The position numbers were made by a program, and so were the translations under genes. A DNA stretch of 44,830 nt. Source: Candidatus Thiodiazotropha sp. 'RUGA' (GTDB lineage: Bacteria; Pseudomonadota; Gammaproteobacteria; Chromatiales; Chromatiaceae). Shown in pieces: positions 41,492 to 44,830 of the stretch. Where the stretch lies: positions 1 through 44,830 of the forward strand of contig JAEPDS010000032.1 in the NCBI GenBank assembly GCA_016842065.1, in the 5' to 3' direction. The notes beneath the pieces were generated by a model. That model did no database searches. It worked only from the letters and a program-made list of their open reading frames with translations, and had not been told where the DNA came from. Numbering within the stretch: position 1 is the stretch's first letter; the number at the start of each line of letters is the position of its first letter.

Positions 41492-42702
41492 GCCAATCAG
41501 AAGATAAAAAACGAATTCTCTTTGTTGACGACGAAAGCAACATTCTCTCCGGACTCAGACGCAGTCTGCGGGCCTATCGAAAGCATTGGGATATGCTGTT
41601 CGTCGACAGCGGACAGGAGGCATTGAGTAAAGCCGATGAGACTCACATCGATGCGGTGATTACCGACATGCGGATGCCCGGCATGGATGGCGCACAGTTG
41701 TTGGATGCGATTGCGCAAAATCACCCCCATGTGGTGCGTATCGTACTCTCCGGTCAATCCGATCAGGAGACGGTCATGAAGACGGTGGGCCCTGCCCACC
41801 AGTATCTGAACAAACCCTGTGAGGTGGAAGTACTCAAGGCAACCCTGGTACGGGCCTTCTCATTACGCGATCTGTTGGGTCAGAGTGAACTCAAGTCACT
41901 GATCTCAGGGATGCGCGCACTACCCAGTCTGCCGACCATATACAACGAACTGGTCAGCCTGATCCAGGACCCCAACACAGCCGTTGCCGATATCGGCAGA
42001 CTGATCGCCAAAGACCCGGCGATGACGGTAAAAACCCTGCAACTGGTCAACTCAGCCTTTTTCGGACTTGGTCGGCACATCTCCAACCCGGTCGATGCAG
42101 CCTCTCTACTCGGTATGGAGATCCTCAAACCCCTGGTACTCTCCATCGGCATCTTCCAACAGTTTGAACAGGAAAAGCTTGCGACAAAAGATTTCTCTCT
42201 GGATTCACTCTGGAAACACAGTATGCAAGTTGGCTCCCTTGCCAAACAGATCGCCAACCAGGAAGGAATGGATAAAACCGCCATTGAAGATTGCCTGCTT
42301 GCCGGCATGCTGCACGATATTGGCAAACTGATTCTGGCGCTTAACTTACCTGAGAGATACAGCGAACTGGATACAGCACTGGCAGATAAACAACAACCCC
42401 GGTCCACTACAGAACTGGAGATCTTCGGCACCACACATGGCGCGGTCGGAGCTTATCTCCTGGGGCTTTGGGGATTGCCTGCATCCGTGGTTGAGGCTGT
42501 CGCGATGCATAATCAACCTGAATTACAAGCGGAGAAGATGTTCAGCCCCCTGACCATAGTCCATGTTGCCAATGCCCTGATTCATGAACTTGGTACTGAG
42601 GCTCCTGCAACCTCCATCCTGGACAGGGACTACCTGCAAAAGCTCGGCGTGCTTGATCAGCTTTCACAATGGCAATCACTTACCGATAGTATTGAATCAT
42701 AA
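41488..42702 (+). CDS. Response regulator with HDOD output domain
   Basis: A 404-residue two-domain protein. The receiver (about 8-125) is complete: VDDE near 13-16, Asp60 in VITDMRMPGMDG and Lys in YLNKPCE. The HDOD domain (about 140-335) shows the degenerate HD arrangement LLAGMLHDIGKLILAL. HDOD proteins lack proven catalysis and usually act through protein contacts in signalling; in gammaproteobacteria they often combine with such kinases. It starts at TTG 41488, inside the kinase's last codons (four-base overlap) with GGAGAG in front. It is the likely partner of the kinase. Confidence 0.93.
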   Translation: MSQSEDKKRILFVDDESNILSGLRRSLRAYRKHWDMLFVDSGQEALSKADETHIDAVITDMRMPGMDGAQLLDAIAQNHPHVVRIVLSGQSDQETVMKTVGPAHQYLNKPCEVEVLKATLVRAFSLRDLLGQSELKSLISGMRALPSLPTIYNELVSLIQDPNTAVADIGRLIAKDPAMTVKTLQLVNSAFFGLGRHISNPVDAASLLGMEILKPLVLSIGIFQQFEQEKLATKDFSLDSLWKHSMQVGSLAKQIANQEGMDKTAIEDCLLAGMLHDIGKLILALNLPERYSELDTALADKQQPRSTTELEIFGTTHGAVGAYLLGLWGLPASVVEAVAMHNQPELQAEKMFSPLTIVHVANALIHELGTEAPATSILDRDYLQKLGVLDQLSQWQSLTDSIES

Positions 42703-42847
42703 CCTTCTGCCACCCTACTCAAACAGGTGCCTAGCCAAGCAGCTGAGCAACCGCCTGAGTCTTTTTTAATAACGGTAACACTCTTCGGAATAACAACTCG
42801 TTATATTGGCAGAACAACTTCCAATAAATTGATAATAGTTTAATTAA

Positions 42848-42870
42848 TTGATGGCAATTGTAACCATCAA
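42848..42870. promoter_or_regulatory. Inverted repeat before the ybjQ-like operon
   Basis: TTGATGG (42848-42854) and CCATCAA (42864-42870) are perfect inverted arms around nine bases, the centre holding CAATTG. The flanks are AT-rich. It lies 58 bases before the first start codon and may be an operator overlapping the promoter. The spacing is too large for an FNR site. The rest of 42703-42927 shows no gene. Confidence 0.4.
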
Positions 42871-42927
42871 CAGGCAATCTATGATCAGGTTTTAACCCCT
42901 GTTTTCATATAAAACCAAAAAGGAACG

Positions 42928-43245
42928 ATGATGCTAGTGACGAATATCGAGATTCTCCCTGACAAGCAAATAGTCGAACATCTGGGACTGGTTCAGGGCA
43001 GCTCCGTACGTGCCAAGCATGTGGGGAGGGACATTATGGCCGGCCTGAAAAACATCTTCGGCGGCGAGCTGAAAGGCTATACGGAACTGCTCCAGGAGTC
43101 CCGCGCCGAGGCCATGGAACGGATGATCGAACAGGCGGAAGCCGTGGGTGCCAATGCGGTTCTCAATGTGCGTTTTTCCACATCCAGTGTTGCCGCCGGG
43201 GCAGCTGAACTGTTTGCTTACGGAACCGCTGTCGTCCTGGAGTGA
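42928..43245 (+). CDS. YbjQ/UPF0145-family protein
   Basis: A 105-residue soluble protein of the YbjQ (UPF0145) family, a small fold that assembles into pentamers in known structures and has been described as a possible heavy-metal binder; the function is unproven. Family stretches are GLVQGSSVRAKHVGRDIMAG near 20-39, GGELKGYTELL near 45-55, and EAVGANAVLNVRFSTSS near 71-87. There is no cysteine. It starts with ATG-ATG behind AAGGA. The next gene, also YbjQ-like, starts five bases after the stop. Confidence 0.93.
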   Translation: MMLVTNIEILPDKQIVEHLGLVQGSSVRAKHVGRDIMAGLKNIFGGELKGYTELLQESRAEAMERMIEQAEAVGANAVLNVRFSTSSVAAGAAELFAYGTAVVLE

Positions 43246-43249
43246 TACC

Positions 43250-43699
43250 ATGATCGATCTGATTATACTGGTCACCCTGCTGGCTTTGGGATATGGCTTC
43301 GGCAGCTACGCTGAAAGCAGGCACTATAAATCCATTATCGCCAGAGAGAATAGACTACGTCATATTCCGGCTGTCACCTCCAGATTCCCCCCGATGAACA
43401 ATAACAGCAGAGAGGCTGAACTGGTCAGTGGCAGTGTGGTTATCTCAGTGGACTATTTCAAACGCTTCATTGCCGCACTGAGAAACCTGGTAGGCGGCCG
43501 GGTCACCTCCTACGAGAGCCTGGTTGATCGTGCCAGACGGGAAGCCATACTGCGCATGAAGGCGCAGGCCGAACAGCTCAATGCAGATATTGTCTTCAAT
43601 GTAAAACTGGAGACCTCCAGCATTCATAAGGGGAGAGGCAACAGCATCGGTTCTGTTGAAGTCCTGGCCTACGGTACTGCTTTAAAGACACAACAGTAA
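43250..43699 (+). CDS. Membrane-anchored YbjQ-family protein
   Basis: A 149-residue protein: an N-terminal hydrophobic segment (about 3-19, DLIILVTLLALGYGFG), a linker, and a YbjQ-like domain from about residue 58 (LVSGSVVISVDYFKRFIAAL, LVGGRVTSYESLVDRAR, LNADIVFNVKLETSS). It aligns with the protein encoded just upstream, so the pair arose by tandem duplication with gain or loss of the membrane anchor. The start at ATG 43250 has GGAG 8 bases in front; the longer frame starts within the first gene. The M48 protease gene begins 8 bases after its stop. Confidence 0.88.
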   Translation: MIDLIILVTLLALGYGFGSYAESRHYKSIIARENRLRHIPAVTSRFPPMNNNSREAELVSGSVVISVDYFKRFIAALRNLVGGRVTSYESLVDRARREAILRMKAQAEQLNADIVFNVKLETSSIHKGRGNSIGSVEVLAYGTALKTQQ

Positions 43700-43707
43700 C
43701 CACCCCC

Positions 43708-44568
43708 ATGAAATACAGTAACCCGCAGATCCCCGAAGGGATCAACACCAGTAAGCAGCATCCACTGAAAGAGTTCTTGATGCTTACATCCGGGGTGCTT
43801 GTTCTGATTGTTGCCGCGGTTCTTTTACTGGGATTTTTCGCTGACAAACTGGCCCACCACATCCCCTTTGAGGTGGAGTTGAAGATTGTCTCGCAGGAGC
43901 TGCTGGATGCGCCGGAACCGGGCCCCATGCAGCGCTATCTTGAGGGGTTAACCGAGCGGATAGTCAGTGCTCAGGGGCTATCGGAAGAGATGCCGATCAC
44001 CGTCCACTATGTGGATGACGACACGGTCAATGCCTTCGCCACACTGGGTGGCCACATCTATATGTTTCGCGGTCTGCTGGAAAAACTGCCGCATGAAAAT
44101 GCCCTGACGATGGTGCTTGCCCATGAGATTGCCCATGTCAAACACCGTCACCCGATCCGCAGCCTTGGGCGCGGTATTACCATCGGACTGGCGCTCTCCA
44201 TGGTCAGCGGAACGCTGGGTGACATGATGGCCAATCAGATCGTCAGTAATACCGGCATGGTCACCTCGTTGACCTTCAGCCGGGATCAGGAGCGTGAGTC
44301 CGACAAGACCGCACTCGAGACGCTGATGGTGCTGTATGGCAATGTGGTGGGTGCAGATCAGCTGTTCGTGGTGCTGCAGAATGCAGAAGGGACGATGAAA
44401 GTACCGGAGTTTTTCAGCACCCACCCACTGTCGGCAAAGCGCATTCAACATATCCATGCATTTAGCAGAGAGCTTTCCGGTTCGACCACTGCGGCACAAG
44501 CCACACCGCTTCCGCTGGACTTTCCCAACTGGCTGAGCCTGGGGGCCACTGAAAAAGAGCACGAATAA
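43708..44568 (+). CDS. M48-family membrane-associated zinc metalloprotease
   Basis: A 286-residue protein with one N-terminal membrane helix (about 25-44, LMLTSGVLVLIVAAVLLLGF) and a peptidase M48 domain outside. The zinc motif HEIAH is at 139-143; the third ligand is Glu in RDQERESDKTALE near 194. It is related to the BepA/LoiP and HtpX group of quality-control proteases, but lacks a signal-peptidase site and TPR domain. THPLSAKRIQHI near 235 is also typical of the family. It is the last gene of the YbjQ-YbjQ-M48 operon. A hairpin repeat follows 12 bases after the stop and may end transcription. Confidence 0.92.
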   Translation: MKYSNPQIPEGINTSKQHPLKEFLMLTSGVLVLIVAAVLLLGFFADKLAHHIPFEVELKIVSQELLDAPEPGPMQRYLEGLTERIVSAQGLSEEMPITVHYVDDDTVNAFATLGGHIYMFRGLLEKLPHENALTMVLAHEIAHVKHRHPIRSLGRGITIGLALSMVSGTLGDMMANQIVSNTGMVTSLTFSRDQERESDKTALETLMVLYGNVVGADQLFVVLQNAEGTMKVPEFFSTHPLSAKRIQHIHAFSRELSGSTTAAQATPLPLDFPNWLSLGATEKEHE

Positions 44569-44580
44569 TTCACCTTAAAG

Positions 44581-44635
44581 CCCCTCTCCCTTTACGGGAG
44601 AGGGGTTGGGGAGAGGGTGTACGCGAAGCGTTTTT
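44581..44635. repeat. Dispersed hairpin repeat, right-end copy
   Basis: CCCCTCTCCC (44581-44590) pairs with GGGAGAGGGG (44596-44605). The flank TTGGGGAGAGGGTGTACGCG continues the match to the inverted copy at 26360-26411. It directly follows the protease gene and could terminate its transcript. Confidence 0.75.
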
Positions 44636-44714
44636 ACTTTCTCGGTGCAACTCACACCGATCCATCAAAAGGTGAGTGTAGGTTGTTTACTAGCAGGATT
44701 GCGCTGCTATCAAC

Positions 44715-44789
44715 CCCTCTCCCCCGGCCCCTCTCCCACTGTATAGACCGGAGTCAAGGGTAACAGGTGTTCGGAGACATGGGTAACAC
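44715..44789. repeat. Right copy of the terminal inverted repeat (IS-end-like)
   Basis: An inverted counterpart of 16-88, including CTGTATAGACCGGAGTCAAG and the end motif GAGACATGGGTAACAC. Only about 40 bases remain after it in the window. See the left copy. No transposase is present between or beside the copies. Confidence 0.7.
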
Positions 44790-44830
44790 ATTGAAAGTTC
44801 ATCGATAGGGTTTCCTCAAGTCGATTTCAG

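Noticed and set aside
42848-42870. Second FNR site
   Set aside because: The half-sites TTGAT and ATCAA are present but separated by 13 bases, not 4.
1-44830. CRISPR array, tRNA or rRNA genes, prophage
   Set aside because: No regularly spaced direct repeats, cloverleaf or CCA-ended sequence, rRNA stretch or phage structural gene was recognised on reading both strands; a tRNA scan was not possible.

Overview
The window comes from a gammaproteobacterium that lives on inorganic electron donors. The evidence is the adjacent aprBA genes (dissimilatory APS reductase, which works in the oxidative direction in sulfur oxidisers), a complete membrane-bound uptake [NiFe] hydrogenase operon, a pyruvate:acceptor oxidoreductase operon of anaerobic type, and codon use and protein sequences typical of Chromatiales/Sedimenticola-like sulfur oxidisers, including free-living or symbiotic lineages. 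Assignment below this level is inference. No rRNA, tRNA, CRISPR array, phage gene or intact transposase was seen.

Layout. (1) 1-400: repeat sequence that reappears inverted at the far right end. (2) 408-6868, minus strand: hybO-hybA-hybB-hybC-hybD-hypC-hybE, a Hyb-type periplasmic hydrogenase with its electron-transfer subunits and maturation proteins, behind a sigma-54-like promoter. (3) 7392-10742: a globin-coupled diguanylate cyclase and a chemoreceptor. (4) 10998-14353: a small protein that copies the C-terminal domain of the adjacent MerR regulator, that regulator, a SnoaL-like protein, a membrane-anchored response-regulator receiver, and phhB; a MITE with a target duplication lies just before phhB. 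(5) 14621-19185: a cysteine-cluster protein, aprA and aprB on the minus strand, and a divergent thioredoxin-HEAT fusion. (6) 19398-21314: a small housekeeping-like run (hypothetical, DUF423, RlmK-like methyltransferase). (7) 21463-26289: RND efflux adaptor and pump, then a YqaA-like membrane protein. (8) 26535-29379, minus: trkA-trkH potassium uptake. (9) 29615-33185: a PhoX-family lipoprotein and a dihaem c-type lipoprotein. (10) 33294-37756, minus: porG-porA-porB plus a GltD-like flavoprotein carrying the ferredoxin module; a CysB-like LysR regulator is divergent. (11) 39359-42702: a hybrid sensor kinase and a REC-HDOD protein behind a textbook FNR/ANR site. (12) 42928-44568: two YbjQ-family genes, one membrane-anchored, and an M48 metalloprotease. 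(13) 44580-44830: the repeats again.

How it fits together. H2 and reduced sulfur would feed electrons to the quinone pool (Hyb) and, through APS oxidation, to energy conservation. The Por-flavoprotein complex could exchange electrons between low-potential ferredoxin clusters and NAD(P)H while making or breaking pyruvate. Oxygen appears as a regulatory input twice: a globin-type sensor cyclase divergent from the hydrogenase, and an FNR-type site before the sensor-kinase operon. The items most worth checking are the proline in place of a proximal-cluster cysteine in HybO, the flavoprotein-ferredoxin fusion in the por operon, the thioredoxin-HEAT protein divergent from aprBA, the PhoX/dihaem lipoprotein pair, and the YbjQ-YbjQ-M48 operon.
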